Notes: generated by a model not told the origin, from the sequence alone. DNA of 64,000 nucleotides from G963664585 sp963664585 (GCA_963664585.2 CAXXEO010000009.1:62001-126000); one strand, 5' to 3'. Numbered from the stretch's first letter, positions 9,170 to 18,147 are shown. A program made the numbers and translations.

Positions 9170-9703
9170 ATGGACAAAACAGTACCGGGACTTGTACATC
9201 TTTATGTTGGGGATGGCAAGGGAAAAACAACGGCTGCTATTGGCCTCGCTGTGCGTGCCAAGGGGGCCGGGCGCAAAGTTCTTATCGCCCAGTTTTTAAA
9301 AGGCCGGGACACTTCGGAAATTGCTCCGCTTAAGGCTATTGGGATAAAGATCATCCGAACGGAGGAAATGAAAAAGTTTGTTTTTCAAATGAATGATGAG
9401 GAGCTAAAGGCAGCGTCAGCAGACTGCGAAAGCTGTCTTAGTGCGGTTGAAACAGCGCTGGCGGGTGGTGAATATGACCTGATCGTGATGGATGAAGCGG
9501 TAGATGCGGTCAACCTAAGGCTTATTAACACTGACCGCCTTTTGGCGCTGATCAAGGGCCGCGGTGAGAACGTAGAGTTGGTGCTTACAGGCCGCAATCC
9601 CGATCCCAGGTTAATTGAGGTCTCAGACTATTACACCGAGATGAGGGCAATTAAACACCCTTACAAAAACGGCGTACTCAGCCGCTTGGGCGTTGAGTAT
9701 TGA
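9170..9703 (+). CDS. cobO: Cob(I)yrinic acid a,c-diamide adenosyltransferase (CobO/CobA/BtuR type)
   Basis: 177 residues, normal for the family. P-loop VGDGKGKTTAAIGLAVRAKG near residue 13, then VLIAQFLKG, MDEAV (Walker B-like) and VLTGRNPD, all characteristic of CobA/CobO/BtuR. It transfers the adenosyl group of ATP to the corrin cobalt. Start at ATG 9170 behind GAGGAGGAG, immediately after the CobC-like stop, so the two genes are one unit. No other cobalamin genes lie nearby, suggesting salvage rather than full synthesis at this locus. Confidence 0.92.
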   Translation: MDKTVPGLVHLYVGDGKGKTTAAIGLAVRAKGAGRKVLIAQFLKGRDTSEIAPLKAIGIKIIRTEEMKKFVFQMNDEELKAASADCESCLSAVETALAGGEYDLIVMDEAVDAVNLRLINTDRLLALIKGRGENVELVLTGRNPDPRLIEVSDYYTEMRAIKHPYKNGVLSRLGVEY

Positions 9704-9777
9704 ACCGTTTTTCGGTGCTGAATCCGGAAGAAGCAGATAAAAAAGACTATTAAACAAAATGCAGCAGACAAAGCATT

Positions 9778-9880
9778 TATAGCCAATTAGCTTAAAAACT
9801 GGCTATATATAAAACGTCATTTTCTTCCCCCGCCTTCGGCGGGGGAAGAAATCACAAGCTTATTTTCAAGTAAAAAACTA
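9778..9880 (-). repeat. Palindromic repeat family A, copy 3 (inverted)
   Basis: Reverse orientation: TATAGCCAATTAGC... to a degenerate right end. The core CCCCCGCCTTCGGCGGGGG is intact and gives a UUCG-capped hairpin in the plus-strand RNA downstream of cobO. Confidence 0.88.
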
Positions 9881-9977
9881 AAAAAAAGAAAAACAGTCCA
9901 TCATATAGATGGCTGCATATAAATCTCGTCTCAGATTAGGTGATGCGGACAGCAGCTTAGGAAATGAGGAATATGAC

Positions 9978-10802
9978 ATGAACCTGCGTCAACAAATCAA
10001 AAGAAACGCCAAGGCTGCACTGGCGGGACATTGGGGCCGGGCCATTGCGATATTTTTTCTCATAGTGGCAGTATGGCTTCTATTTATGGGAATTCAGCAA
10101 GTGCTGATGTTGATTTTACATCTTGAAATCAGCCCGCAGGTAATCATGGATAAACGTAACATGCCAAGCAAGTTGATTGTCATTGCCATCGTCACAAATG
10201 TACTTTATGTGATCAGCTTATTTGTTTTCTCACCCATGTTACTTGGCGTTGTTGGTTGGTTTTATGAATTGGGTGGTGGAAAACCAGAGCCTATACCCAC
10301 CGTATTTGATTTTTTTGGGTCATTCCCATCAATTCTGAAAGCCGTATGGTTGTATCTGAATATTACTATCAGAGGTTGGCTGTGGGCGCTTCTGACCATG
10401 GTGCCAGTTGGCCTTGTCAGCTTAATTTTGTGGCGTGCATTGAATGCCATGGCCATATCTGCCCACAGTGCGGTGATGCTTATGGTGGCATGTATTTGGG
10501 GTCTTGTAGTTTGCCTGACCACCGCGTTTTTTGTCATTATTATATATCAGAGATATTTTCTGGTTCCCTATCTAATCTTATCCATGCCGGAACTCAGCGT
10601 TGGTGATGCAATCCGGCTTTCTGTGCAGGGTACCAAGGGGGAAAGAACCAAACTGGCCGTATTCCATATTTCTTTTTATGGGTGGACCTTTCTCGGTATC
10701 GTTTTATGGCCGCTCTTGTTGTACGTGGTGCCATATAAACTGACCGCCTATGGTCTCTATGCGCGCTATTTGGTCTGCGCTAAGAAGATTATAGCTAATT
10801 AA
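9978..10802 (+). CDS. DUF975-like multi-pass membrane protein
   Basis: 274 residues from ATG 9978 (GAGG eight bases upstream). N-terminus MNLRQQIKRNAKAALAGHW is the typical DUF975 opening (KxxAKxxLxGxW). Hydrophobic segments at about 23-45, 74-100, 136-165, 170-200 and 240-265 suggest five or six membrane helices. Function of the family is not established. The last codons and the TAA stop lie inside a family A repeat, so the repeat insertion fixed the C-terminus; the native end may have been longer. Confidence 0.7.
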   Translation: MNLRQQIKRNAKAALAGHWGRAIAIFFLIVAVWLLFMGIQQVLMLILHLEISPQVIMDKRNMPSKLIVIAIVTNVLYVISLFVFSPMLLGVVGWFYELGGGKPEPIPTVFDFFGSFPSILKAVWLYLNITIRGWLWALLTMVPVGLVSLILWRALNAMAISAHSAVMLMVACIWGLVVCLTTAFFVIIIYQRYFLVPYLILSMPELSVGDAIRLSVQGTKGERTKLAVFHISFYGWTFLGIVLWPLLLYVVPYKLTAYGLYARYLVCAKKIIAN

Positions 10803-10897
10803 CTTAAAAACTGACTATATATATAACGTCATTTTCTTCCCCCCGCCTTCGGCGGGGGGAAGAAATCACAAGCTTGTTTTCAAGTTAATCAACTATA
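10790..10897 (-). repeat. Palindromic repeat family A, copy 4 (inverted), overlaps a stop codon
   Basis: 108 bp, one of the best preserved copies: TATAGCTAATTAACTTAAAA at the left, TTTTCAAGTTAATCAACTATA at the right, core of six C, GCCTTCGGC and six G. The left terminal repeat supplies the TAA stop of the upstream membrane-protein gene. Confidence 0.92.
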
Positions 10898-11017
10898 CCT
10901 GTCTGGAAAGCGCCGGATGCAAAGGGCGATAAGGACAGAAATGTTTCACCGGATGAATGGAAAAGATAAAATGACAGCGTGAAAAGAGAACAAGCTTCGA
11001 AGGTAAAATACAACGTC

Positions 11018-11046
11018 AAAAAACCGCCTATTCTGGCGGTTTTTTG
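11018..11046. terminator. Bidirectional intrinsic terminator
   Basis: AAAAAACCGCC, loop TATTCT, GGCGGTTTTTT: short GC stem flanked by A and T runs, so usable from both strands. It separates the plus-strand membrane-protein gene from the minus-strand abrB. Confidence 0.85.
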
Positions 11047-11129
11047 ATAGTCAAACGAAACCGAGGTTATAGGAGCCGGGTCCAAATGGGACAGCGCAGC
11101 TCCTATGTGTATAGAAGCCGGTATCCGTA

Positions 11130-11369
11130 TTATTTTGTCAACTCTTCAATGCAGTCAGAACAGACGTTGCGGCCTTTGAAAATGGTGATGTTGTGGGCGC
11201 TGCCACAAAAGACGCAGGCCGGCTCGTACTTTTTCAGGATAATTTGGGAATTGTCTACAAAAATTTCCAAAGAATCCTTTTCGCCGATACTGAGGGTGCG
11301 CCGAAGTTCGATTGGCAGAACGATACGGCCAAGCTCATCGACTTTCCTTACAATACCTGTTGATTTCAT
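11130..11369 (-). CDS. AbrB-family transition-state regulator with CxxC pairs
   Basis: 79 residues from ATG 11369 with GGGAG upstream. Swapped-hairpin DNA-binding domain MKSTGIVRKVDELGRIVLPI at the N-terminus, the standard AbrB/SpoVT signature. The C-terminus carries CVFCGS and CSDC, two CxxC pairs that probably form a zinc knuckle, a common clostridial variant. AbrB proteins repress stationary-phase and sporulation genes in exponential growth. It is divergent from spmA, which fits a sporulation neighbourhood, though direct control is only inferred. Confidence 0.92.
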   Translation of the reverse strand: MKSTGIVRKVDELGRIVLPIELRRTLSIGEKDSLEIFVDNSQIILKKYEPACVFCGSAHNITIFKGRNVCSDCIEELTK

Positions 11370-11568
11370 AATGAAATTCTCCCTTTCATAATTGCCGTTT
11401 TTCTGACACATTCACCAGAAAATCGACAAAATGACATCAGTTATTCTAACCGTGTCTCATATTATATAATGTAGTCTTCTAAAAGTAAATAAGAAAATGG
11501 GAATAAATTATAAAATTTTTACATATTTTGGGACAGGCAAGCATATACCTTGGAGGAGGTGACTGGAT

Positions 11569-12153
11569 ATGATGACATGGATCTTTTGTGGGATGATATT
11601 GTCCGGCATCATGATCGGAGCCCTGTCCGGAAGAATGGATTTAGTTTCACAGGCAGCCATCAATGAAGCGGCCACAGCGGTCGGTTTGGTCATTTCGCTG
11701 ACTGGTACGATGTGCCTATGGGGCGGAATGATGAAAGTGGCTGATGAAGCAGGATTAACCAAGGCGCTTTCTAAGGCCTTCTCACCTGTGACAGGCTGGC
11801 TGTTTCCAGGGCTGAAGGCCGGTGGGGCCGCTATGCGTGCAATTTGCATGAATTTGGCGGCAAATATGTTGGGGTTGGGTAATGCCGCGACACCACTCGG
11901 AATTGCTGCCATGAAGGAAATGGAAAAAGAACAGGGATTTCCTTCTGCCGCCACTAATGATATGGTAATCTTTGTGGTGATGAATACAGCCTCACTTCAG
12001 ATATTGCCTACTACAACTGCCATGCTTCGTTCGGCCGCGGGTGCCAGAACTCCGCTGGACATTCTCCCGGCTGTGTGGCTTACCTCGATCTTATCCTTGC
12101 TGTCAGGAATTTTGATGGCAAAATTCTTGTCCAATGTTTGGAGACAGAGATGA
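11569..12153 (+). CDS. spmA: Spore maturation protein A
   Basis: 194 residues, all hydrophobic segments of the nucleoside-recognition (Gate) domain family: SGRMDLVSQAAINEAATAV, GMMKVADEAGL, LFPGLKAGGAAMRAICMNLA, NAATPLGIAAMKEM. SpmA with SpmB is needed for proper dehydration of the spore core in Bacillus and Clostridium. A strong site GGAGGAGGTG precedes the start. The stop overlaps the spmB start (ATGA), indicating coupling. Confidence 0.95.
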   Translation: MMTWIFCGMILSGIMIGALSGRMDLVSQAAINEAATAVGLVISLTGTMCLWGGMMKVADEAGLTKALSKAFSPVTGWLFPGLKAGGAAMRAICMNLAANMLGLGNAATPLGIAAMKEMEKEQGFPSAATNDMVIFVVMNTASLQILPTTTAMLRSAAGARTPLDILPAVWLTSILSLLSGILMAKFLSNVWRQR

Positions 12154-12674
12154 GTGCGATTAACAGCTATGCAATTCCCGTTATGATGGCAATCATTCTT
12201 CTAGTTGCTCTTGCCCGCGGCGTCCCAGTGTTTGAAGTATTTATTAAGGGAGCAAAAGGAGGTATCGCGGTTGCCTTTCGTATTCTTCCTTCGCTTGTGG
12301 CACTCACCACCGCTGTGGGAATATTTCGCGCATCAGGTGCTCTTGATATGATCTGCTATGCTCTATCTCCGCTGGCGGGGTTCATGGGCCTTCCCAAAGA
12401 GACCATTCCTCTCGCAATTCTTCGACCTGTATCTGGGAGCGGCGCAATGGTTATCTTTCGGGATATTCTGACAACCTATGGACCAGACAGTTTTATTGGC
12501 AGAGTCGCCAGCGTGATGCAGGGCTCGACCGAAACTGTCTTCTACACCATTGCCGTCTATTATGGCGCTACTTCAATGTCCGGTACGCGTCACACCTTGC
12601 CTTCCTCGCTGACTGCTGATATGCTTGGTTTTGTTATAAGCGCGGCGGCTGTACGGCTTATTTTTGGCGTATGA
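12150..12674 (+). CDS. spmB: Spore maturation protein B
   Basis: 174 residues, the normal size. Gate-domain membrane protein with VPVFEVFIKGAKGG, PLAGFMGLPKETIPLAILRP, SGSGAMVIF and GSTETVFYTIAVYYG, all hallmarks of SpmB. The start is the ATG at 12150 overlapping the spmA stop; the upstream in-frame extension to 12075 lies inside spmA. Works with SpmA in the sporulating cell membrane during core dehydration. Confidence 0.95.
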   Translation: MSAINSYAIPVMMAIILLVALARGVPVFEVFIKGAKGGIAVAFRILPSLVALTTAVGIFRASGALDMICYALSPLAGFMGLPKETIPLAILRPVSGSGAMVIFRDILTTYGPDSFIGRVASVMQGSTETVFYTIAVYYGATSMSGTRHTLPSSLTADMLGFVISAAAVRLIFGV

Positions 12675-13651
12675 TCCGCGGTATTAAAACCATTTTTGCT
12701 AATTTCATGCCAGAGCAGCCCTTTTTTGGGCACTAGTTACATTGTAAAATCTTAATCTTGTATATTCCCTCGCCGAAGGCGAGGAATATACAAGAGCATT
12801 TAATCCATTTTTATATAAGATTTAGATATTACAAGGTACTAGGTGTATATTCTAATAGATGAACAGCAGCTTGTACACAGCGGAGAAGCGCGTTCCATCT
12901 ATGTCCACTGGCACAGCAACTGAAGAGTATTCATTTAAATTGACTCGTGGCACAGTCTGCAAGGCGATAATCCTTTGCTGTGCTTTATAGAGGTTGATGC
13001 TTAACCTATGGCGACCCGCGCTTCAAGGGCCGCTTTTGGGCTTGTGTGGTTTTCATACAGGCTTTTCTACATATTTCCACTTCCTTTTGAAAGCTACATA
13101 TCGGTAATGTTGATTTCTGTTCATATACAGGATGCCATTTGGAATAACCGATGACAGCGGTAAGCTCACGCAATTTGCGGATGAGTATTTTCTTACCATT
13201 TCACCTGTACTCGGATGAAATACATCACATATCAATATACCGAAAAATCTTATCGAACTTTCTGATTTTAACATGCGCATGTGGACCAATTTGTCGAAAG
13301 AAGAGAGACAAAAACAGTTTACTACAGGAAATAACGTTTCTTTTGCAAAAGTTACCGTTATTTGAAAGATCCTCAGGTGGTGGAAAATCAATACAGTCGA
13401 AAAAAGGAACAATGTTCGGCTCTTTGCACTAAATTTAACACAAGAATATAGTATTAATATACAAGCAGATGCAGATACCCTGTTATACTTAATCTTGTTT
13501 AGATACATCATATTTTTGCCTCTATCCACCCGACAAAAGCAAGGGGATAGAGGCAAATTTATTGGTGTTAAATTTTGAATTAGTAACAAAAATATATAAT
13601 ATGAAAATAAGAGCAGAAGCTTTCTTATCCCGGTCTCGTGTGTATCTAAAG
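12675..13651. other. Long intergenic region with a repeat B copy
   Basis: Almost 1 kb between spmB and the proline-rich protein gene. Contains one full repeat B (12732-12843). Beyond it, frames on both strands (e.g. a 178-codon minus frame ending at 13053) show no recognisable domain, poor codon structure and no convincing ribosome site. It probably represents decayed sequence; I see no RNA gene. Confidence 0.5.
12732..12843 (+). repeat. Palindromic repeat family B, long copy
   Basis: 112 bp, from ACTAGTTACATTGTAAAATC to ATTACAAGGTACTAGG. The centre has the stem ATATTCCCTCGCC / GGCGAGGAATAT; its minus-strand RNA has a cUUCGg loop. It lies about 60 bp after spmB. Confidence 0.88.
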
Positions 13652-14173
13652 TTATAGCAACAGATACCCGAGGGCAAGCAGAAGAGTTTTGTCGCCCTGT
13701 TCATTAAAAACAACAAACATGACCATGAGTATTAGCAGGTGTTCGCCATTGATTCCTAATGCATCCATAATTTTGTTCACCGGCGAAGAAACGGAGGAGA
13801 TGGCATCCGAAATTGTAGAGGTAAGACTCTCGCCAATTCCGCCAATTCCGCCAAGGCCAGCTAAGCCACTCAGAAGCCCTCCGCCCGATGGAGTGGAGGA
13901 TACGGTGCGGCTCGGTGCAGAACGAGTGGGCATATGTACTGAGGGTCCGTGTTGAGGCTGGCGTTGAGAAGGGGGCACTGGTGGGGGCTGGAATTGGGAA
14001 GGAATCAGTGGAGGAGGCTGGTGAACGGGAGGGTGTGTATCTCCTGCCATTCGCCGGTTAGTGCCAGCTACCGTATCTCTTGAGAGCTGCTGCATTTCCT
14101 TAACCCGTCGCATGGCATCTTGCTGCATGCGCATGACCTCGTTGTCTGAGTAATTCATACTGTTCCAGTTCAC
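13652..14173 (-). CDS. Proline-rich protein with C-terminal hydrophobic segment
   Basis: 173 residues, no family recognised. A charged N-terminus (residues 1-45) is followed by a proline/glutamine-rich linker (about 48-90), a glycine-rich stretch GGGLLSGLAGLGGIGGIG (about 98-115) and a C-terminal hydrophobic helix (about 145-173). The glycine/leucine stretch resembles the SLLSGLGGGG units of the upstream gene. The start overlaps the upstream stop by four bases (ATGA), so it is translationally coupled to the tandem-repeat protein. Third and last gene of a three-gene operon of unknown function. Confidence 0.65.
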   Translation of the reverse strand: MNWNSMNYSDNEVMRMQQDAMRRVKEMQQLSRDTVAGTNRRMAGDTHPPVHQPPPLIPSQFQPPPVPPSQRQPQHGPSVHMPTRSAPSRTVSSTPSGGGLLSGLAGLGGIGGIGESLTSTISDAISSVSSPVNKIMDALGINGEHLLILMVMFVVFNEQGDKTLLLALGYLLL

Positions 14174-14889
14174 AATAAATCACCACCAAACAGACCGGAG
14201 TCCTTTAAAAGGGGAAGAAGCTTAATTAGCCGCAAAATTCTCACAGCGTCATCCACTTTTTTCTTTCGCTCTTCGGAAAAATGTGGCTTGAGTGCCTGCA
14301 GAAGCTCCACGTTGGGGTCTGGCTGTTGCAGACCAGAAAGGGCCTTTTGTATAGAGATCAGTGTATTCATGTTTAAATTTGGCAGGCCGCTGCCTGCAGA
14401 AGACTTTCCTCCGCCTCCAAGGCCGGATAGAAGAGACGCGATGCCCGAAAGATCGGGAGCGGAGCTTTGTGCCTGATTTGCTCCGCCTCCAAGGCCGGAT
14501 AGAAGAGATGCGATGCCCGAAAGATCGGGAGCGGAGTTTTGTGCCTGATTCCCCCCGCCTCCAAGGCCGGATAGAAGAGACGCGATGCCCGAAAGATCGG
14601 GGGTGGAGCTTTGGGCCTGATTCCCCCCGCCTCCGAGACCGGATAAAAGAGATGCGATGCCCGAAAGATCGGGGGTAGAGTTTTGGGCCTGATTCCCCCC
14701 ACCTTTAAGGCCGGATAACAGAGAAGAAATACCCGAAAGGTCGGGCGCGGGGCCCTGTGGAGAGCCGGGAGCTGAAGGAGCCGCAGCGGCTGCCCCCGTA
14801 AGTCCAAGGGCGGAAGCCATTGACCGCAGCTGATTCATGCCCTCTTCGCTGCCCAGTAACTGGCTTAGCATCGAGCTGAGGTCATCCAC
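14170..14889 (-). CDS. Tandem 24-residue repeat protein
   Basis: 239 residues. After an N-terminal helical segment (DDLSSMLSQLLGSEEGMNQL) and an alanine/proline linker come five tandem units of 24 residues, about 50-169, of the type PDLSGIASLLSGLGGGGNQA. The DNA period is 72 bp and the units are nearly identical, so copy number may vary between strains. The C-terminus (about 175-239) is a charged helical domain, KPHFSEERKKKVDDAVRILR. No known family. Middle gene of the operon, 4 bp after the upstream gene and overlapping the downstream one. Confidence 0.7.
   Translation of the reverse strand: MDDLSSMLSQLLGSEEGMNQLRSMASALGLTGAAAAAPSAPGSPQGPAPDLSGISSLLSGLKGGGNQAQNSTPDLSGIASLLSGLGGGGNQAQSSTPDLSGIASLLSGLGGGGNQAQNSAPDLSGIASLLSGLGGGANQAQSSAPDLSGIASLLSGLGGGGKSSAGSGLPNLNMNTLISIQKALSGLQQPDPNVELLQALKPHFSEERKKKVDDAVRILRLIKLLPLLKDSGLFGGDLL
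14417..14775. repeat. Five tandem 72-bp coding repeats
   Basis: Period of 72 bp measured from the recurring CCGCCTCCAAGGCCGGATA-like block at 14411, 14483, 14555, 14627 and 14699. Units differ at a few positions, with the outermost units most diverged. They code for the 24-residue repeats described under the host gene. Confidence 0.9.
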
Positions 14890-14893
14890 TTCT

Positions 14894-15172
14894 TTACCTG
14901 CCTCCTAAAAGCTCACTCATCATCTTTTTGGCTTGGGGCGAGTTTAAAAATTGTTCCAAGGCACGCGGGTCATTCAAAAGCTGGCCGATCTGTTTCGACT
15001 GAGAGGGGTTAAGGCCTCTGAGAATCTGATCCACTCCGCCGGTGCTGAGCTGTTGCTTCAGTCTGGCCGGATCCTGACCCATTTGCTGAGCCGCGATCTT
15101 GATTAGCAGATCCAATTTTTCTTTTGACATGTTGTTCGGCATGTTGTTCAAAGGATTCATCACCTGCTTCAC
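14894..15172 (-). CDS. Small helical protein, first gene of the repeat-protein operon
   Basis: 92 residues, no family recognised. Predicted mostly helical and hydrophilic: MSKEKLDLLIKIAAQQMGQD in the first half, then LNPSQSKQIGQLLNDPRALE and a C-terminal NSPQAKKMMSELLGGR. The motif around NDPRALEQFLNSPQAKKMM recurs in small clostridial hypothetical proteins in my recollection, but no function is attached. It ends five bases before the tandem-repeat gene. Confidence 0.65.
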   Translation of the reverse strand: MKQVMNPLNNMPNNMSKEKLDLLIKIAAQQMGQDPARLKQQLSTGGVDQILRGLNPSQSKQIGQLLNDPRALEQFLNSPQAKKMMSELLGGR

Positions 15173-15297
15173 TCATAATATTTTTATGTCCGGGCTTTCG
15201 ATTATATACCCGGGCCCGATATTGTAGTGCAGCCATTTTTGCTAGCTACCCTTTTATTCTCAGGCAGTACATATTACGAATTTTTTAAGCAAAATGT

Positions 15298-15331
15298 TAC
15301 CCCTTAGCGTCATAATTGCCGCTAAGGGGTA
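15298..15331. terminator. Hairpin overlapping the trmB stop codon
   Basis: TACCCCTTAGCG and CGCTAAGGGGTA pair across a nine-base loop. The trmB stop TAG lies inside the stem. The downstream T-rich tract is imperfect, so termination strength is uncertain. Confidence 0.6.
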
Positions 15332-15993
15332 AATTTTACATTTTTTACTGCAATTAAAAATTTAATCTTAACACCTTTTTGAACAAAAAAACGTTGATGC
15401 TCTGTACGCGGCTCAGGAGAATAAATACCTTTTTCCAGATCACAGGTTAGACTTTTGATGACGAAACCGCCGCGGTAAAGATAACGAAGTGTATCCCAAA
15501 ACAGCTCATCGTCATCTGTCTTAAACCAAATCTCACCCTTAGGTATCAAAAAATCATTGTATTTTTCAAGTTGAACAGGATGGGTAAGCCGCCTTTTTTT
15601 GTGATGCCCCTTCGGCCAGGGGTTGGGAAAGTTAATGTATATACGCTCTACCCTGTCCTTGGTGGAGAGGATAAGTGGAATACGGCCTATATCAAATGAG
15701 GCGAGAAGCACATTCTTGGGTTCGCATCCCACATCTCGAAACTCAGTCTCTATCCGGCGTTTGGCAAGACCTAAAACCTCGTCTTTGATATCGATCGCGA
15801 GATAGTTGACAGAGGGGTTTTTAAGGGCGATTTGGGCGATGAATTCCCCTTTGCCACAGCCCAGTTCCAGATGAAGCGGGCCGGGTGTTGGAAAGGCGCT
15901 GTTCCACCGGCCGACAAGCGAAGTGGGATCTTCTATGAACAATGAGCTTTGAGAAAGTTCGGGTCTTGCCCACGGCTTTCTTCGCAGGCGCAT
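15322..15993 (-). CDS. trmB: tRNA (guanine-N7-)-methyltransferase
   Basis: 223 residues. SAM-binding LHLELGCGKGEFI near residue 42, then YLAIDIKDEVLG, and the diagnostic TrmB block INFPNPWPKGHHKKRRL with conserved tryptophan and basic residues for tRNA. C-terminal EKGIYSPEPRTEHQRFF also matches (the SxYE-like end). It forms m7G46 in the tRNA variable loop. Start at ATG 15993; a longer frame to 16062 overlaps trkA and lacks a good site. Seven bases separate it from the upstream trkA, so they are likely cotranscribed. Confidence 0.94.
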   Translation of the reverse strand: MRLRRKPWARPELSQSSLFIEDPTSLVGRWNSAFPTPGPLHLELGCGKGEFIAQIALKNPSVNYLAIDIKDEVLGLAKRRIETEFRDVGCEPKNVLLASFDIGRIPLILSTKDRVERIYINFPNPWPKGHHKKRRLTHPVQLEKYNDFLIPKGEIWFKTDDDELFWDTLRYLYRGGFVIKSLTCDLEKGIYSPEPRTEHQRFFVQKGVKIKFLIAVKNVKFTP

Positions 15994-16000
15994 AAAGTGC

Positions 16001-16663
16001 TTACCCCTCCAGCCTGAGTAAATTAGACAGTTGGTGGATGACGGTGTCCTTACACATGACAATGATCTTATCTCCTGCCTTCAACTGGGTATTACCACGG
16101 GGGATGATGAGGGTGCCGTCCCGTGTGACCGACACAATGATTGATTCGTCGGGCAGCGAGAGTTGGCTGAGGTAAATCCCCTCCAAACGATAATTTTGGG
16201 GCAATTGGAATTCAACCAGCGATGCTTGGCCGCGGTTAAGGCTCATTAACTGCTTGATGGTGGAGGTGTCCACCTCGCGTTCAATCAGGCGGGCGATGTT
16301 GTCCGTGCTGGAAACCGGGATATCCACACCAAACTGTTTCATAACGGCAGCGTTCTTCGGGTTGTTGACTCGCGCCACCGTGCGGGGGACTTTAAAGCAG
16401 CGTTTTGCCAGCTGGCAGATAGCAAGGTTATCCTCATCCTGTCCGGTGACGCATACAAGAGCGTCCGCATTGGCGGCCCCTGCGCTTTCCAGAACGTCAA
16501 GAGAGGATCCATCTCCACAGATAATGGGGATATCAAGCTCATTTGCCATACGCAGGCAGGCATTTTTATCCTCTTCTATAATAGAAGGCTCGTGTCCATG
16601 ATCTATCAAAGTCTGTGAGAGATAGAAGCCCACCTTCCCTCCACCTACTACAATTACTTTCAC
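16001..16663 (-). CDS. TrkA/KtrA-family potassium transport regulatory protein
   Basis: 220 residues. RCK_N Rossmann domain: KVIVVGGGKVGFYLSQTL (GxGxxG) at the start, then aspartate/glutamate for nucleotide (EEDKNA) and CGDGSSLDVLESAGA. RCK_C domain at about 140-220 (GQASLVEFQL to IIVMCKDTVIHQL). It would gate a TrkH/KtrB channel in response to NAD(H)/ATP or cyclic dinucleotide. Start is GTG 16663 with GGAGC. No channel gene lies in the window. A second TrkA follows upstream, so the pair may regulate the same channel. Confidence 0.9.
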   Translation of the reverse strand: MKVIVVGGGKVGFYLSQTLIDHGHEPSIIEEDKNACLRMANELDIPIICGDGSSLDVLESAGAANADALVCVTGQDEDNLAICQLAKRCFKVPRTVARVNNPKNAAVMKQFGVDIPVSSTDNIARLIEREVDTSTIKQLMSLNRGQASLVEFQLPQNYRLEGIYLSQLSLPDESIIVSVTRDGTLIIPRGNTQLKAGDKIIVMCKDTVIHQLSNLLRLEG

Positions 16664-16867
16664 AATAAGCTCCATTCCGCCGCTTTGCACCGGCATAAAA
16701 TTCAAATTTAATTACTTATTATCTGGCAAAGCAAAGATAAAGTTTTTTGTTTCTCACACAGGCTGTCACTTTTGCAGCGTGGTGATAGAGAAATGATTCA
16801 CCCGCAACGGGTCAAGCTAAAAAAGCGTATAGATGGGGTGTTAGAAATGAAGACCTACGGCATCAAA

Positions 16868-17509
16868 TTAAATTGTGGTATGAGTTCTATTCACTATTTT
16901 GGCCAGAATAAGCTTGTCTGTGTCATGGACGACCAAGTTGGTTCCTTCAGTTACTAAAGACATTTGGCCATCCGTGTGGAGCACACCAAAAAGAGAACCC
17001 TCTTCTCCAGTATTGATTTTTCTCACATCAAAACCGTTATAACGGCTTTCTATGGCGATGGTCGAAAAGGCCACCTTCGCCGGACCGAAGGTCTGAAATT
17101 TAATATCATCCCGTCTTGTCAGCATAGAAATGGCTGAATCGACGGAGAGCGATGTGGGACAAATGGTGTGCATCCCAAACTCTGAATAGATTAAATCACG
17201 CTTGGGGTCATATATTCTTGTGAGAACCTTGGGTACTTTAAAAATTTCATGGGCGATCTGAGATACCATCACATTTATGTTGTCGTTGGCGGTGACAACC
17301 GCAACGGCATCACACCCCTCAATACCTGCACGACGGAGAACGTCCTGATCAATTGGCACGCCTGTAATCGTTAAACCAGCAAAGTCTTCATCAAGCAAAT
17401 CAAAAGCCTCTGCATCCCGGTCAATCACCGATATATCATGTCCCATGCGGCAGAGCATCATAGACAGGCGCGCACCCATCTTTCCACAACCGACTACAAG
17501 GATATTCAT
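16868..17509 (-). CDS. Second TrkA/KtrA-family regulatory protein
   Basis: 213 residues, same RCK_N-RCK_C layout: MNILVVGCGKMGARLSMML, VIDRDAEAFDLLDEDF, TGVPIDQDVLRRAGIEGCDA, and an RCK_C from about 137. It is clearly divergent from the neighbouring trkA, not a recent copy. The 200 bp between them contains no gene. Two tandem RCK proteins are common in Clostridia, presumably forming mixed rings on a Trk/Ktr channel. Start ATG 17509 lies at the upstream end with a weak site. Confidence 0.88.
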   Translation of the reverse strand: MNILVVGCGKMGARLSMMLCRMGHDISVIDRDAEAFDLLDEDFAGLTITGVPIDQDVLRRAGIEGCDAVAVVTANDNINVMVSQIAHEIFKVPKVLTRIYDPKRDLIYSEFGMHTICPTSLSVDSAISMLTRRDDIKFQTFGPAKVAFSTIAIESRYNGFDVRKINTGEEGSLFGVLHTDGQMSLVTEGTNLVVHDTDKLILAKIVNRTHTTI

Positions 17510-18147
17510 AAAGCACCCCTATTAAATAATAATAATTTTATTCATTATAATACAGTTTCAACCAAGTTAAAAGAGAAATACAACAATTTAATTCTTTGAA
17601 TGACAGAATGACGATCACTTTATTATCAGAACGCATAACATACAAAGGGAGACAGCCAGACCATCCTATATAGCGCGGCGGTCGTCCTGGCGGAAGGCAG
17701 CGTGAAACCACTGCCTGAAACCGGCTTAATATAGTCCAAAGGGCATCCCCTCATTTGAGGGGATGCCCTTTGGACAATTACAGTCAATCAAAAAAAGAGA
17801 AGAATTTGAACTTTGTCTACCCTAACAAAAGCGAGGCAGATAAAAAGGCGTAACTTAGCTGTATTTGAGAAGTCGATTTAGTAAAAAGGCAAATAAGTAA
17901 AGGCAGTTTCACAGTGGCAGTAAACTTTGGAAACCTTTCGCCCAGCAATGGATATTATAGGATGTGTCCTTATATTAAGGGACATGGCCAGTACCTTTTC
18001 CCGGAACAGGCGTATTTTAAAGGTGGCCTATGGCTGCCCTTTAGCGTATTGTTTGTGAAACGGTAAGGGCATAAGCAGACGGGTGTAAAAACGCCTATAA
18101 GTCGCTCATGTAGAATGAGGAATGAATTAGAACGAAGGCGGAGGAAA
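17510..18147. other. Intergenic region upstream of the holin gene
   Basis: 640 bp without a convincing gene. The only strong element is the perfect hairpin at 17735-17774. The GC-rich stretch 17660-17730 differs in composition from its surroundings and could be the end of a decayed gene or a small RNA; I cannot identify it. Confidence 0.45.
17735..17774. terminator. Perfect 18-bp stem hairpin
   Basis: TCCAAAGGGCATCCCCTC pairs perfectly with its complement across a four-base ATTT loop. It is a very stable hairpin with symmetric AAA/TTT inside the stem, consistent with a bidirectional terminator between the minus-strand trkA genes and the plus-strand holin. There is no long T run outside the stem. 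Confidence 0.65.

Noticed and set aside
13053..13589. 178-codon minus-strand open frame
   Set aside because: No recognisable domain, unlikely residue composition, no ribosome site; overlapped by plus-strand frames of equal quality. Probably chance.
17640..17774. Structured RNA or riboswitch before the holin gene
   Set aside because: A strong hairpin is present but no conserved riboswitch core could be recognised.
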